Shown here: in pieces, positions 16,466-24,629 of the stretch | How the letters are laid out: each line of letters begins with the position of its first letter | Position numbering within the stretch: the stretch's first letter is position 1 | Assembly: GCA_021809805.1 (NCBI GenBank) | Contig: JAJZKA010000013.1 | Coordinates: forward strand, 1-40,298 | Length of the DNA stretch: 40,298 nucleotides | Source of the DNA: Actinomycetes bacterium | Lineage (GTDB): Bacteria; Actinomycetota; Acidimicrobiia; Acidimicrobiales; Bog-793 | Reading direction: 5' to 3' | Made by a program: the position numbers and the translations under genes | The notes under the pieces: generated by a model | Seen by the model: the letters and a program-made list of their open reading frames with translations, nothing else | The model's database searches: none | Told to the model about the DNA's origin: nothing

Positions 16466-17230
16466 TCAGTGGGTGTGGTCGTCGTCGCCTTGCTCGTCAC
16501 CTTCGCCGGCGCGCCGGCTCTTTGCGCCGAGCCACTCTGGCGCAAGCAGCTCGCCCCGGCGAGGATGGCTCTGGCGCACTCCGGTGGTGATGATGCACCG
16601 ACCGCGTTCGGCGACGACCACCGAGTCGGCCGGCACGTCGTCGACGACGAGCGCATGGGGACCGATCCGGCAACCCTCACCGACATGCACCGCTCCCAGC
16701 ACGGACGCACCGACGCCGATCGTCACTCGGTCACCGATGATCGGGTGCCTCCGCTCTCCCTTGGCGTCCGCCCACCATCCGTGCCCGCCGAGGGTGACAC
16801 CGTGGTAGAGCATCACGTCGTCGCCGATTACGGCGGTCTCGCCGATGACGACGCCGGCGCCGTGATCGATGAAGACGCGGCGTCCGAGCGTGGCCCCGGG
16901 GTGGATCTCGATGCCGGTGAGCGCACGGGCCAGCTGGGAGACCAACCGCGCGGGAAAACGTGCGCCAGCCTGCCACCAGCGGTGGGCGAGGCGGTGCGCC
17001 CACAGCGCCCAAAGCCCCTGGTAGAGAAGTGCTTGCAGCGCAGTCGCCGGGGTGAGCGCGGGATCCTTGTCGTAGGCGACGGCGAGGTCCTCGCCGACGC
17101 GGCCACGAGACGACAGCACCGCGAGCACTCGTTGCTGCCATGCGCCCGAGCTTGGCCGACCATCGTCCCCGCCGGTGCCGGGTTGGCTGGCGGCGCCTCC
17201 GAAGTGCGCCACGTGCCGAGCTGCCATCAC
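16466..17230 (-). CDS. cysE: Serine O-acetyltransferase
   Basis: A 254-residue protein with an N-terminal helical domain and left-handed beta-helix hexapeptide repeats from about residue 105 to 190. The catalytic region reads IDHGAGVVIGETAVIGDDV (H123) and MLYHGVTLGG (H143). It acetylates L-serine with acetyl-CoA, the committing step of cysteine synthesis. The start is either GTG 17230 or the adjoining ATG 17227. The C-terminus (about 60 residues past the repeats) ends in a histidine/aspartate-rich tail rather than the terminal isoleucine that docks CysE into the CysK active site, so the usual cysteine synthase complex may not form. Confidence 0.93.
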   Translation of the reverse strand: MMAARHVAHFGGAASQPGTGGDDGRPSSGAWQQRVLAVLSSRGRVGEDLAVAYDKDPALTPATALQALLYQGLWALWAHRLAHRWWQAGARFPARLVSQLARALTGIEIHPGATLGRRVFIDHGAGVVIGETAVIGDDVMLYHGVTLGGHGWWADAKGERRHPIIGDRVTIGVGASVLGAVHVGEGCRIGPHALVVDDVPADSVVVAERGRCIITTGVRQSHPRRGELLAPEWLGAKSRRAGEGDEQGDDDHTH

Positions 17231-17418
17231 TGCCGCCTCGCCTCGAGCTCCTGCGCGGCGAGCGGGGGCCGCGTCGCTGCCGACCCTACCAACCAGTTCA
17301 CCGGCCCTGAGTCCTGGGCGGCGCGAGTGATCGCCAAGATGGCTATTTCGGCCTCGCCGGGATCAGTGCGCGAGATGGTTCGGCCATCGCCCTCGCTCCT
17401 CGCCGGGCCGACGACCGA

Positions 17419-17823
17419 TCAGGCGCCAGGGTGCTCGGCGGCGAGCTGGTTCAGTGCGGCGCCGATGAGCCGGCTCGCCTCTTCGGCGATGGGGCCGAGT
17501 GCTGCATTGCCTGTGAGGGTCGACATGATCGACGGGTCGAGGGCATCGACGATGACCCCGGCGCCCGAGGCTCGGACCACGACATTGCACGGCAGCAACG
17601 CGCCGATCTCGCGCTCTGCATCGAGCGCGCGGTGCGCGAGGCGCGGATTGCACGCGCCAATGATGAGGTAGGCCTCCATCTCCGCATCGATCTTCTCCGC
17701 AAGCGTCGCCTGGACGTCGATCTCGGTGAGTGCACCGAATCCCTGTGCCTTGAAGGCTTCTTTCACCAGCGGCACGGCTTCCTCGAAGGAAAGCGGCAGT
17801 TTGATCGACGTGGTGTAGTTCAT
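17419..17823 (-). CDS. DUF302 family protein
   Basis: A 134-residue protein of the DUF302 fold: a start like MNYTTSIKLPLSFEEAV, the helix PLVKEAFKAQGFGALTEIDV, then AYLIIGACNPRLAHRAL and a LPCNVVVRASGAG strand with a cysteine. DUF302 proteins are small dimeric alpha/beta proteins of unknown activity, often found beside sulfur and heavy-metal genes. A GAGGAGCAG ribosome site precedes ATG 17823. The gene lies 188 bases upstream of cysE on the same strand. A CsoR/CstR-like palindrome lies about 100 bases ahead of its start, and it is divergent from the MMPL exporter that carries a second such site. Confidence 0.9.
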   Translation of the reverse strand: MNYTTSIKLPLSFEEAVPLVKEAFKAQGFGALTEIDVQATLAEKIDAEMEAYLIIGACNPRLAHRALDAEREIGALLPCNVVVRASGAGVIVDALDPSIMSTLTGNAALGPIAEEASRLIGAALNQLAAEHPGA

Positions 17824-17919
17824 GGCTGCTCCTCGGGAAAAGGACGCATGGTGATGCGTAGGAAGCGCTGAAGCGGTCGCCGCGCTCGTCGTGCACAGTG
17901 AGGCGGGCGGACCACATCA

Positions 17920-17942
17920 CGACACTACCCCCTGGGGTGTCG
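17920..17942. promoter_or_regulatory. CsoR/CstR-like palindrome upstream of the DUF302 gene
   Basis: A 23-base site with perfect six-base arms, CGACAC and GTGTCG, around a core TACCCCCTGGG. A run of C followed by G flanked by A/T-C edges is the shape of CsoR-family operators (consensus-like TACCCC...GGGGTA). It lies in the DUF302/MMPL divergent gap. Identification as a CsoR-type site is inference from shape. Confidence 0.5.
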
Positions 17943-18045
17943 ACTCCGGACAGACCGATCGCTTCGATGCCTGACTGCGCCGGTGGCGACCCCGAAGCTT
18001 CTTGAGGGCACCGGGCGGTCTCGTGTCGAAGCCGGACGCAGCGAC

Positions 18046-18076
18046 TTGCATGGCTACATACGGTGGGGGGTATAGT
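18046..18076 (+). promoter_or_regulatory. Promoter with overlapping CsoR/CstR-like operator
   Basis: TTGCAT (18046-18051) and TATAGT (18071-18076) are spaced 19 bases apart, a plausible housekeeping promoter. Overlapping the -10 is ATACGGTGGGGGGTAT (18058-18073), with inverted ATAC/GTAT ends and a G-rich core, as in CsoR-family operators. A repressor bound here would block the promoter. The transcript would carry a roughly 215-base leader to the MMPL gene. Confidence 0.5.
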
Positions 18077-18296
18077 CGTTGCGACCCAGAGGTCGTCCGT
18101 GACCACTCTCGTTGGGCTCGCGCGTCCCTGCGCGTGAGCTGGTCGAGTGTGGCATGGGGCGGGGCTCCGGGCGCGAGGGCGAGCAAGGGGGCAGTGGCGC
18201 GCACAGCGCGTTTTGTTGCTCTTGGGCTGCCTGCACCGAGTTGAACGGCCGCGCCGGCTCGCGGGGCGAGCCACTCACGGATAAGGAAAGGACACC

Positions 18297-20486
18297 GTGC
18301 TAACCCAACCGCCGCCCGTGCTCGAGCGCATCGAGCCGTCCGACGATCATCCGCGCGGAGCGTTCGCGCGACTCGGCGCTTGGAGCGCCTCGCACCTGCG
18401 AGCCGTCTTGCTTGCCTGGCTCGTCATCGTGGGGGTGTTCGGCGTGTTCGCGCCCAAGGTGGAGTCTGTCCTCGCGGGAGCTGGCTGGCAGGACTCGACC
18501 AGCCAGTCGGTCCAGGCGCGCCAGGTCATTCGCCAACATTTCTCCGGCCTTGGTTCGAGCGCCCTCGAGGTGGTCGTGGTCGATCGTGCCCGGCCGATCG
18601 CAGCGGACCCCGCCGCCAAGCGGGCGATCGCAGAAGTCACCAGGCTGCTGAAGTCCAATCGTGACGTCTCAACCGTGGTGCCGCCACGTCCTGGCGCGTC
18701 GATCTCTCGCAACGGTCGGACAGCGGTCGTGATGGCAGGTGCGGCAGCAGGGACCAATGAGATGGTGACGGCTGCAGGAAAGCTCGCGACCCCGATTTCT
18801 CGGCTCGGCGACGGCCACATCACCGTGACGCTCACCGGCGACAGCGCGCTGTGGGCTGACTTCAACAGCGCCAACCATTCCGCCATGATGCGCTCGGAGA
18901 TGCTCTCGTGGCCGGTGACGCTCGGGATCTTGGTCATCGCGTTCGGGAGCGTCATCGCCGCGGGCTTGCCGCTGATGTTGACCATGGCAGGGCTGCTCGT
19001 CGCGGCCGGTGCACTCGTGCTGGTGAATCACCTCACTCCGGTCTCGATCTGGGCGCTCAACTTTGCGTTGATGTTCTCCCTCGCGCTCGGCATCGACTAC
19101 GCGCTCTTCCTCGTTCAGCGCTTTCGTTCGGCGCTCGAGCGCCGCGGGGGCAAGGACGGAGAACGCGCCGGAGTGGTGGCCGCAGTCGCCGAGACCCTTG
19201 CGACTGCCGGTAAGGCGGTCGCCTTCTCGGCGCTCACCGTGCTGGCGTCGCTGGCGTCGATTCTCGTTGTCCCGAGCCCCGCATTCCGCTCGATGGCACT
19301 CGGCATCATGCTGTCGGTGATCGCAGTGCTCGCCGCGACCTTGACGCTGCTGCCGGCGGTGCTGGGGCGCCTCGGCAACCGGATCAACGCCGGGCGGGTT
19401 CGCCTCCGCAAGAACGCACCGTTGCGCCCGCACGGGCATCGCCTAGAAGCGCAGCTGCACCGCTGGGGGCGCTGGGTCTGGAGCCACCCCTGGCCCGCGG
19501 CGGCCGCTGGGCTCGCCGTGCTCGTGCTGGCGGCGGTTCCCGTGTTCGGCCTCAGGACCTCGATGCCCTCGATCACGATCATCCCCGCATCGGCGAATGC
19601 GAGAGTGGGCTATCAGCAGGTGAGCGCGGCGTTCGGCCCCGGGTTCCCCGGAACGCTCCAGGTGCTCGTACCCGAGTCCCGCTCGGCCGCGGCGCTGCAC
19701 GAGCTCAAGGGGACGCCGGGCGTGGCGGCCGTCCTTCCCGGACCGAGCGCTGCGGGGCGCACGCTTGACCAGGTCGTCCCGACGACGGGCCCATCGACCA
19801 CCGAGACGGGGGCGACCATCGCTCGTATTCGCAACGAGCTCCCAGCCGGCTCGCTCGTCGGCGGGGCGGCGGCCGAGAACTACGACCTGCAGAACGCACT
19901 TGCTGCCAAGACGCCAATCGTGTTCGCCATGTTGGCGGGGCTGGGCTTCTTGCTGTTGCTGATCGCTCTCGGCGCACCGCTCGTCGCCTTTGCGGGCGTC
20001 GTGATCACCGGGCTCTCGGTGGCGGGTGCGTTCGGGGTGGCACGGCTCATCTTCCAGAACGGCGATCTGTCTGGACTGCTCCACTTCACCCCGCAGGGCT
20101 TTGTGGACGCCTGGGCGCCATTGTTCTTCGGGGCGATGGTCTTTGGTGTGGCGATGGACTACACGCTCTTCTTGCTCTCTGCGGCCAAGGAGCGCTATGA
20201 GACCCACGCGGATCCCGAACACTCGATGGTCGGATCGATCCGTACCTCGGGGCGAGTCGTCGTCTCGGCGGCAGCGGTGATGATCGCCGTGTTCTTGACG
20301 TTCGCGCTCTCCGGGCCGCTCGCCCCGAAGGAGATGGGCGTCATCCTCGCCGTGGCGGTGGCGCTCGATGCCTTGGTGGTGAGGCTTGTGCTCTTGCCCG
20401 TGCTGTTGCGTCTCGCGCATCACGCCGCATGGCATCAGCCGCGCTGGCTCGCAAAGATCATGCCCAAGGTGCGTTTCGCCCACTGA
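18297..20486 (+). CDS. MMPL-family (RND) membrane exporter
   Basis: A 729-residue protein with two halves of about six membrane helices each, separated by extracytoplasmic loops, the build of MmpL/HpnN RND transporters. The two conserved Asp-Tyr pairs that carry protons are present: D267-Y268 in LGIDYALFLVQRF and D621-Y622 in AMDYTLFLLS. It starts at GTG 18297 behind AAGGAAAGG. MMPL proteins export lipids, siderophores or drugs; the cargo cannot be told here. It lacks the long C-terminal tail of mycobacterial MmpL3. The gene seems monocistronic, ending in a strong hairpin, and its upstream operator suggests control by a CsoR/CstR-type metal or persulfide sensor. Confidence 0.92.
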   Translation: MLTQPPPVLERIEPSDDHPRGAFARLGAWSASHLRAVLLAWLVIVGVFGVFAPKVESVLAGAGWQDSTSQSVQARQVIRQHFSGLGSSALEVVVVDRARPIAADPAAKRAIAEVTRLLKSNRDVSTVVPPRPGASISRNGRTAVVMAGAAAGTNEMVTAAGKLATPISRLGDGHITVTLTGDSALWADFNSANHSAMMRSEMLSWPVTLGILVIAFGSVIAAGLPLMLTMAGLLVAAGALVLVNHLTPVSIWALNFALMFSLALGIDYALFLVQRFRSALERRGGKDGERAGVVAAVAETLATAGKAVAFSALTVLASLASILVVPSPAFRSMALGIMLSVIAVLAATLTLLPAVLGRLGNRINAGRVRLRKNAPLRPHGHRLEAQLHRWGRWVWSHPWPAAAAGLAVLVLAAVPVFGLRTSMPSITIIPASANARVGYQQVSAAFGPGFPGTLQVLVPESRSAAALHELKGTPGVAAVLPGPSAAGRTLDQVVPTTGPSTTETGATIARIRNELPAGSLVGGAAAENYDLQNALAAKTPIVFAMLAGLGFLLLLIALGAPLVAFAGVVITGLSVAGAFGVARLIFQNGDLSGLLHFTPQGFVDAWAPLFFGAMVFGVAMDYTLFLLSAAKERYETHADPEHSMVGSIRTSGRVVVSAAAVMIAVFLTFALSGPLAPKEMGVILAVAVALDALVVRLVLLPVLLRLAHHAAWHQPRWLAKIMPKVRFAH

Positions 20487-20513
20487 GCCGGTGGTTCGGA
20501 CGCCGAGCGCGTC

Positions 20514-21155
20514 TTGGTGAGCTCCTCCCTGCCCCAGCGCCGCGTCACGGCGCTTGGGGCAGGGAGCTGCGATACTTGCTCGACGGGCCGGGTCTATGAA
20601 CAGATCGATGAGCGCCTGGCACGCTGGATCGTGGCCCAGCCGGTGTTCTTCGTCGCGACCGCACCGCAGTCGACCGAAGGGCTGGTGAACTGCTCGCCAA
20701 AGGGCAATCGCCAGGAGCTGGCGGTGCGCGGCCCGTCACGTGTCGGTTCTCTCGACCAGACCGGGAGCGGCGCGCAGACGATCGGACACCTGCGGGAAAA
20801 TGGTCGGATCGTCTTGATGTTCTGCGCCTTTAGCGGACCGCCGCGGATCGTCCGCCTCCATGGCAAGGGCAGGGTGCTCGTCCCTGGAGGCGGGGAGTTC
20901 TCAGAGGTATCGGGCAACTTCGCTGGTGCCGACGGGATTGGACGACGCGCGATCGTCTTGATCGAGGTCTCCCGGATCTCCGACTCGTGTGGCTACGGCG
21001 TCCCGCTCATGACCTTTGACGGGCACCGCTCCACCATGGATGAGTGGGCCGAACGCAAGGGACGCTCCGGCGTGGTCGCGTACCAGCAGGCGAAGAATGC
21101 CGAGACCCTTGACGGGTTGCCGGCGCTCGGCGGACTCCGCACCGCGACGCCCTGA
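20514..21155 (+). CDS. Pyridoxamine-phosphate-oxidase-like flavin-binding protein
   Basis: A 213-residue protein whose family match starts near residue 27 (VYEQIDERLARWIVAQPVFFV). It then shows NCSPKGNRQELAV, a LHGKGRVLVPGG strand and a C-terminal MTFDGHRSTMDEWAERKG segment, as in PNPOx-fold proteins of actinobacteria that bind FMN or F420. Substrate unknown. The start is a problem: the family begins just before VYEQ, yet no ATG, GTG or TTG lies there in frame, and the only in-frame starts (TTG 20514, GTG 20517) precede a large hairpin at 20520-20568. Either the N-terminus is extended through the hairpin or a non-standard start is used. Confidence 0.8.
   Translation: MVSSSLPQRRVTALGAGSCDTCSTGRVYEQIDERLARWIVAQPVFFVATAPQSTEGLVNCSPKGNRQELAVRGPSRVGSLDQTGSGAQTIGHLRENGRIVLMFCAFSGPPRIVRLHGKGRVLVPGGGEFSEVSGNFAGADGIGRRAIVLIEVSRISDSCGYGVPLMTFDGHRSTMDEWAERKGRSGVVAYQQAKNAETLDGLPALGGLRTATP
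20520..20568. terminator. Long hairpin after the MMPL gene
   Basis: An inverted repeat of about 20 pairs: the left arm (20520-20542) holds CTGCCCCAGCGCCG and the right arm (20548-20568) CGGCGCTTGGGGCAG, with a five-base loop and small bulges. It lies 34 bases after the MMPL stop. There is no U-tract, as is common for actinobacterial hairpin terminators. It overlaps the apparent start of the next gene. Confidence 0.65.
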
Positions 21156-21431
21156 CGCATCCGTCCCGAGGGGACGACGCTCCGTCGCACGGCTTTGCTG
21201 GCGGGAAGCTTCCTGGTGGGGACGCTTATTTCGATCACCGAAGGGACCTTTCGCACCGGCCTCGCGTGCGGCGCGGCGGCGACCAAGGTCCCCCCGGCTC
21301 GCGCCAGAGGTCCCACGTCGTGGCGACCAGTGCACGAAACCCGGGGACGTTCGCCCATCGCCGCGATCCCGCGCGCGATGAAGCGTGGGGCCTGGTCTGG
21401 GGGAGCCGGACCAGGAAGAAGGTTGAGGCGC

Positions 21432-22025
21432 ATGAGGTACGTGACGGCATTGATTGGCGAACCCGCCGAGCGGCGGACTCCCAAGGTGCTGCAGTGGCTC
21501 GCCACCTCGCAATCGGCGGCGGTCGTCTGGACCGCGGCGCGGGTCTGGCTCGGGATCATGTGGATCCAGGCCGGCGTGTCCAAGGTGTGGGGAGCTGAGA
21601 ACCCGGGGTTCATGCACAATGGCGGAGCGGGTGTCGCTGGCTTCGCGGCGCACGGCGCGGCGAGCTACAGCTGGTGGGCGAGCTTCTTGCACAGCTTTGT
21701 CGTCCCCAATGCTGGATGGATCGGCGTGCTGGTTTCCTTCAGCGAGCTGGCGGCGGGCATCGCGCTGGCCCTCGGCTTCCTGACGCCCGTCGCGGCCGGA
21801 GGAGCGCTGTTGTTGAACGTCACCTACATGCTCTCAGGTACCGCCGGCGTAAACCCCGTCTATGCGCTGTTCGCCATCTTGTTGCTGGCCACCTGGCGCA
21901 CGTCGGGCTGGATCGGCATCGACGGCCTGCTCCTCGGATTCCGCCAGCACCACCACGTGCACTGGTACCTGTTCGGGCGGGACAGGGGTGTTGTCGAGAC
22001 GTTGGCCGACCGCACGGCCGCATAG
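21432..22025 (+). CDS. DoxX/DoxD-like membrane protein
   Basis: 197 residues from ATG 21432; the open frame begins at 21195 but the extra part is low-complexity and the AAGG/GAGG ribosome elements favour 21432. It has four membrane helices typical of DoxX: AARVWLGIMWIQAGVSKVW, then a loop with HNGGAGVAGFAAHG, VSFSELAAGIALALGFLTP, and GALLLNVTYMLSGTAGVNP. DoxD is the membrane half of thiosulfate:quinone oxidoreductase; DoxX relatives support other small redox systems. A separate DoxA subunit is not adjacent. Given the sulfur genes in the window a sulfur-related role is possible but unproven. The 276-base gap upstream shows no gene. Confidence 0.82.
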   Translation: MRYVTALIGEPAERRTPKVLQWLATSQSAAVVWTAARVWLGIMWIQAGVSKVWGAENPGFMHNGGAGVAGFAAHGAASYSWWASFLHSFVVPNAGWIGVLVSFSELAAGIALALGFLTPVAAGGALLLNVTYMLSGTAGVNPVYALFAILLLATWRTSGWIGIDGLLLGFRQHHHVHWYLFGRDRGVVETLADRTAA

Positions 22026-22050
22026 CGCCCGCTGCTCCCATCGCGCCCCT

Positions 22051-22081
22051 CCGATGCGGCCTGCTCCTCGGGTCGCATCGG
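22051..22081 (+). terminator. Hairpin after the DoxX gene
   Basis: Perfect eight-base arms CCGATGCG (22051-22058) and CGCATCGG (22074-22081) with a 15-base loop, starting 25 bases after the DoxX stop. No U-tract follows. It likely separates the DoxX transcript from the IclR gene. Confidence 0.4.
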
Positions 22082-22155
22082 CGCGCGCATCGCTCGGGTG
22101 GGGTGCCCCACTGCATGCGGGGCGGGGATGTCGTGGGCGCCGATCCTGCACCTGT

Positions 22156-22170
22156 TAGAACCGCGGTCTA
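22156..22170. promoter_or_regulatory. Palindromic operator at the IclR promoter
   Basis: TAGAACCGCGGTCTA is a near-perfect palindrome around ACCGCGGT. It is followed by TACTAT (22169-22174), a possible -10 box, about ten bases before ATG 22184, so the IclR transcript may be leaderless. IclR proteins commonly repress their own promoters through such sites, so autoregulation is inferred. Confidence 0.45.
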
Positions 22171-22183
22171 CTATTTGGAACGC

Positions 22184-23005
22184 ATGGATGCCGCCGCTGC
22201 CGACCAGGGGGGCGACGAGCGCGTCGTCGGTGCCGACCGCGTCCTCAAAGTGCTCAAGCACCTCGGCGAGTACCCCGACGGGGTCGGGGTCGAAGAGCTG
22301 GCCCGGGCGGTAGAGAGTCCGAAATCAACGGTGCACCGGGCGCTCGGAGCGCTGCGACGAGCCGGCCTTGCCGAACAGGACACCGGCGGCCGCTATCGCG
22401 TCGGTGTGGAACTCCTGCGCATCGCCTTCGATTACCACGCGCGGCGACCCGAGCACATTGCGGTTCAGCCGCTCCTCGAGGACCTCGCCGCGCGATTCGG
22501 TGAGACGACGCACCTCGGGGTGCTCGAGGGGCGTTCGATCGTCTACCTCGCCAAGGTCGATCCGGCTGTTGGCGCGGTGCGGCTGAGCTCGAGCGTCGGC
22601 GGCCGCAATCCAGCGCATCTCACCGGCATCGGCAAGTGCCTCTTGGCCTTCGGCCTTGAGACTCGCTCGAGGCTGCAAGAATGGATCGGAGATCGCCCGC
22701 TTGAGCGGCGCACCCCGAACAGCGTCGTCTCTGTGGCCGGGCTCGCCCGCGAGCTCGAAATCACCCGCCGCCGCGGCTTTGGCACCGACGACCAAGAGAG
22801 CGAGGCGGGGGTCAACTGCATCGCCTTTCCGGTTTGGATGCAAGAGGGCGCGATGCCCTCGGGTGCGGTGAGCGTGAGCGGCATCGCCTATCGCACCGCC
22901 TTGCCCACCTTGATCGAGGCAGCGCCAGAAATCGAAGAGACGATCGAGCGGCACGGGTGGGGGCGGCGCCGCAGCACCCAGCGCGCCAAAGGGGCGCGGC
23001 GATGA
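22184..23005 (+). CDS. IclR-family transcriptional regulator
   Basis: 273 residues from ATG 22184. An N-terminal winged helix-turn-helix (about 18-80; GVGVEELARAVESPKSTVH and ALGALRRAGLAE) is followed by the IclR effector domain with GETTHLGVLEGRSIVYLAKV, HLTGIGKCLLAF and the C-terminal CIAFPVWM...SGAVSVSGIA core. IclR proteins sense small organic acids or sugars and usually control a neighbouring catabolic operon. It lies 79 bases upstream of the FAH-type hydrolase gene on the same strand and is the likely regulator of the FAH-SDR-ADH genes. A palindrome sits at its own promoter. Confidence 0.93.
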   Translation: MDAAAADQGGDERVVGADRVLKVLKHLGEYPDGVGVEELARAVESPKSTVHRALGALRRAGLAEQDTGGRYRVGVELLRIAFDYHARRPEHIAVQPLLEDLAARFGETTHLGVLEGRSIVYLAKVDPAVGAVRLSSSVGGRNPAHLTGIGKCLLAFGLETRSRLQEWIGDRPLERRTPNSVVSVAGLARELEITRRRGFGTDDQESEAGVNCIAFPVWMQEGAMPSGAVSVSGIAYRTALPTLIEAAPEIEETIERHGWGRRRSTQRAKGARR

Positions 23006-23084
23006 CCAAGGCGGGCGGGCGCGCGCCCGGTGCACCCGTCCGAGCGCGGCCCGGTAATGGGCCGGCACAGAAAGGAAAGCGATC

Positions 23085-23939
23085 ATGCAGCTGATGCGCC
23101 TTGGCGCGCCGGGGGCCGAGCGGCCTGCGGTGCGCGTGGATGACCGGTCCTATGTCGATCTGCGCGACGTCATCGACGACTTCGACGCGTCCTTTTTCGC
23201 CCGCCGCGAAGAGGTCCTCGCCGTGGCGGCGGAGCGCAAGGCGGCGGGACAGATCGTTGAGTTCGGCGACGTCCGCGTTGGCGCTCCGATTCCCCGGCCG
23301 CACCAGATCATCTGCGTCGGCCTGAACTACCGCGACCACGCCGCGGAGACTGGCCAGGCGGTTCCCGATGAGCCAATCCTGTTTACGAAGTCGCCGAACT
23401 CGCTGATTGGGCCCTATGACGACGTGCACCGACCGCGGGGCTCGACCAAGCTCGACTGGGAGGTCGAACTTGGCCTCGTGATCGGCACGCGTTGCCGCTA
23501 CCTCGAGTCGCGCGAGGAGGCGGCCGCGTCCATCGCGGGCTATGTCGTCGTCAACGACGTGAGCGAGCGCGCCTTCCAGGCGGAGCGCGGCGGCCAGTGG
23601 ATGAAGGGCAAATCGGCTGAGACCTTCAATCCCGCTGGGCCGTGGCTGGTCACGACCGATGAGGTTCCCGACGTGTCGGGCCTCGCGATGTGGCTCGACG
23701 TGAACGGCACGCGCCGTCAGGCGGGCTCGACCAAGACGATGATCTTCGATCCCTTCACGATCGTTCACTACATCAGCCAGTTCCTCGTGCTGGAGCCGGG
23801 CGACCTGATCAACACCGGAACGCCTCCCGGCGTCGGCATGGGCTACAAGCCCCCGATCTGGCTTCAGCCCGGTGACGTCATGGAGCTCGGCGTCGAAGGG
23901 CTCGGATCGCAGCGACAGCGCGTCGTGGAGGCGCCGTGA
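23085..23939 (+). CDS. Fumarylacetoacetate-hydrolase-family protein, probable diketo-sugar-acid hydrolase
   Basis: 284 residues with a short N-terminal domain and the FAH fold. Metal ligands are visible as E126 and E128 in LDWEVELGLVIG and D158 in VVNDVSER; the NYRDHAAETG segment and the GTPPGVGMGYKPP turn near residue 245 are typical of the FAHD subgroup. Close relatives cleave 2,4-diketo-3-deoxy-L-rhamnonate or -fuconate to pyruvate plus an acid, the last step of the non-phosphorylated deoxysugar pathway. AAGGAAAG precedes the ATG. It overlaps the SDR gene by four bases. With a rhamnosidase and sugar importer downstream, a role in L-rhamnose breakdown is the best inference, but other acylpyruvates remain possible. 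Confidence 0.9.
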   Translation: MQLMRLGAPGAERPAVRVDDRSYVDLRDVIDDFDASFFARREEVLAVAAERKAAGQIVEFGDVRVGAPIPRPHQIICVGLNYRDHAAETGQAVPDEPILFTKSPNSLIGPYDDVHRPRGSTKLDWEVELGLVIGTRCRYLESREEAAASIAGYVVVNDVSERAFQAERGGQWMKGKSAETFNPAGPWLVTTDEVPDVSGLAMWLDVNGTRRQAGSTKTMIFDPFTIVHYISQFLVLEPGDLINTGTPPGVGMGYKPPIWLQPGDVMELGVEGLGSQRQRVVEAP

Positions 23940-24613
23940 CGCGCACGGCGCTCGTCACGGGGGGAGCGAGCGGGCTCGGCGCGGCGAGCGCCGCCCGCTT
24001 GCGCTCCAACGGCCTGCACGTCTACACCCTCGATCTCGCTCCGTCGGCCGACATCGTCGTGGACGTGCGCGACGAGGCGGCGATGAACGTGGCACTCGAA
24101 GGGATCGGGCCGATCGACGTGCTCGTCAACTCCGCAGGCATCGTTGGCCCCGGCCGACCGCTCATCGAGACGACCAATGAGCAGTGGCGCGAGGTGTTCG
24201 AGGTCAACGTCTTGGGAACGCTGAACGCGATGCGCGCCGTGCTGCCCCAGATGTGCGAACGGGGCTGGGGGCGGGTGGTCAACATCGCCAGCATGGCCGG
24301 CAAGGACGGCAATCCGAACCTGTCGCCCTACTCGGCCTCCAAGGCGGCCGTGATCGCGCTCACCAAGTCGGTGGGCAAAGAGCTCGCGACGAGCGGCGTG
24401 CTCGTCAACGTGATCGCCCCCGCCGTGATCGCCACGCCGATCAACGCCGCCACGGATCCAGCGGCCCTTGCGCACATCACGAGCCTCATCCCCATGCGGC
24501 GCATCGGTCGTCCTGAAGAGGTGGCCGAGCTCGTCGCCTGGCTGTGCTCGGATCTCGTGAGTTTCTCAACCGGCGCCGTCTACGACATCAGCGGTGGGAG
24601 AGCCACCTATTGA
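23936..24613 (+). CDS. Short-chain dehydrogenase/reductase
   Basis: 225 residues, starting at GTG 23936 inside the FAH stop (GTGA overlap). It is a classical SDR: TGGASGLG at 8-15 for the dinucleotide, NSAG at 65-68, catalytic S119, Y132 and K136 (PYSASKAA), and a C-terminal SGGRATY end. D33 (TLDLA) after strand 2 favours NAD over NADP. In the oxidative L-rhamnose/L-fucose pathways SDRs act either as the sugar 1-dehydrogenase or as the 2-keto-3-deoxy acid 4-dehydrogenase; tight coupling to the diketo-acid hydrolase favours the latter, as that enzyme makes the hydrolase's substrate. Confidence 0.9.
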   Translation: MTRTALVTGGASGLGAASAARLRSNGLHVYTLDLAPSADIVVDVRDEAAMNVALEGIGPIDVLVNSAGIVGPGRPLIETTNEQWREVFEVNVLGTLNAMRAVLPQMCERGWGRVVNIASMAGKDGNPNLSPYSASKAAVIALTKSVGKELATSGVLVNVIAPAVIATPINAATDPAALAHITSLIPMRRIGRPEEVAELVAWLCSDLVSFSTGAVYDISGGRATY

Positions 24614-24629
24614 GCCAAAAGCCAGTCTC

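Noticed and set aside
15860-17671. 603-codon plus-strand frame
   Set aside because: Runs antisense through cysK, cysE and the DUF302 gene, all of which have clear motifs.
19443-20483. 346-codon minus-strand frame
   Set aside because: Histidine/arginine-rich shadow of the MMPL exporter.
23016-23029. Self-complementary CGGGCGCGCGCCCG between IclR and FAH genes
   Set aside because: Fully palindromic without a loop and common by chance at this GC content; no U-tract.
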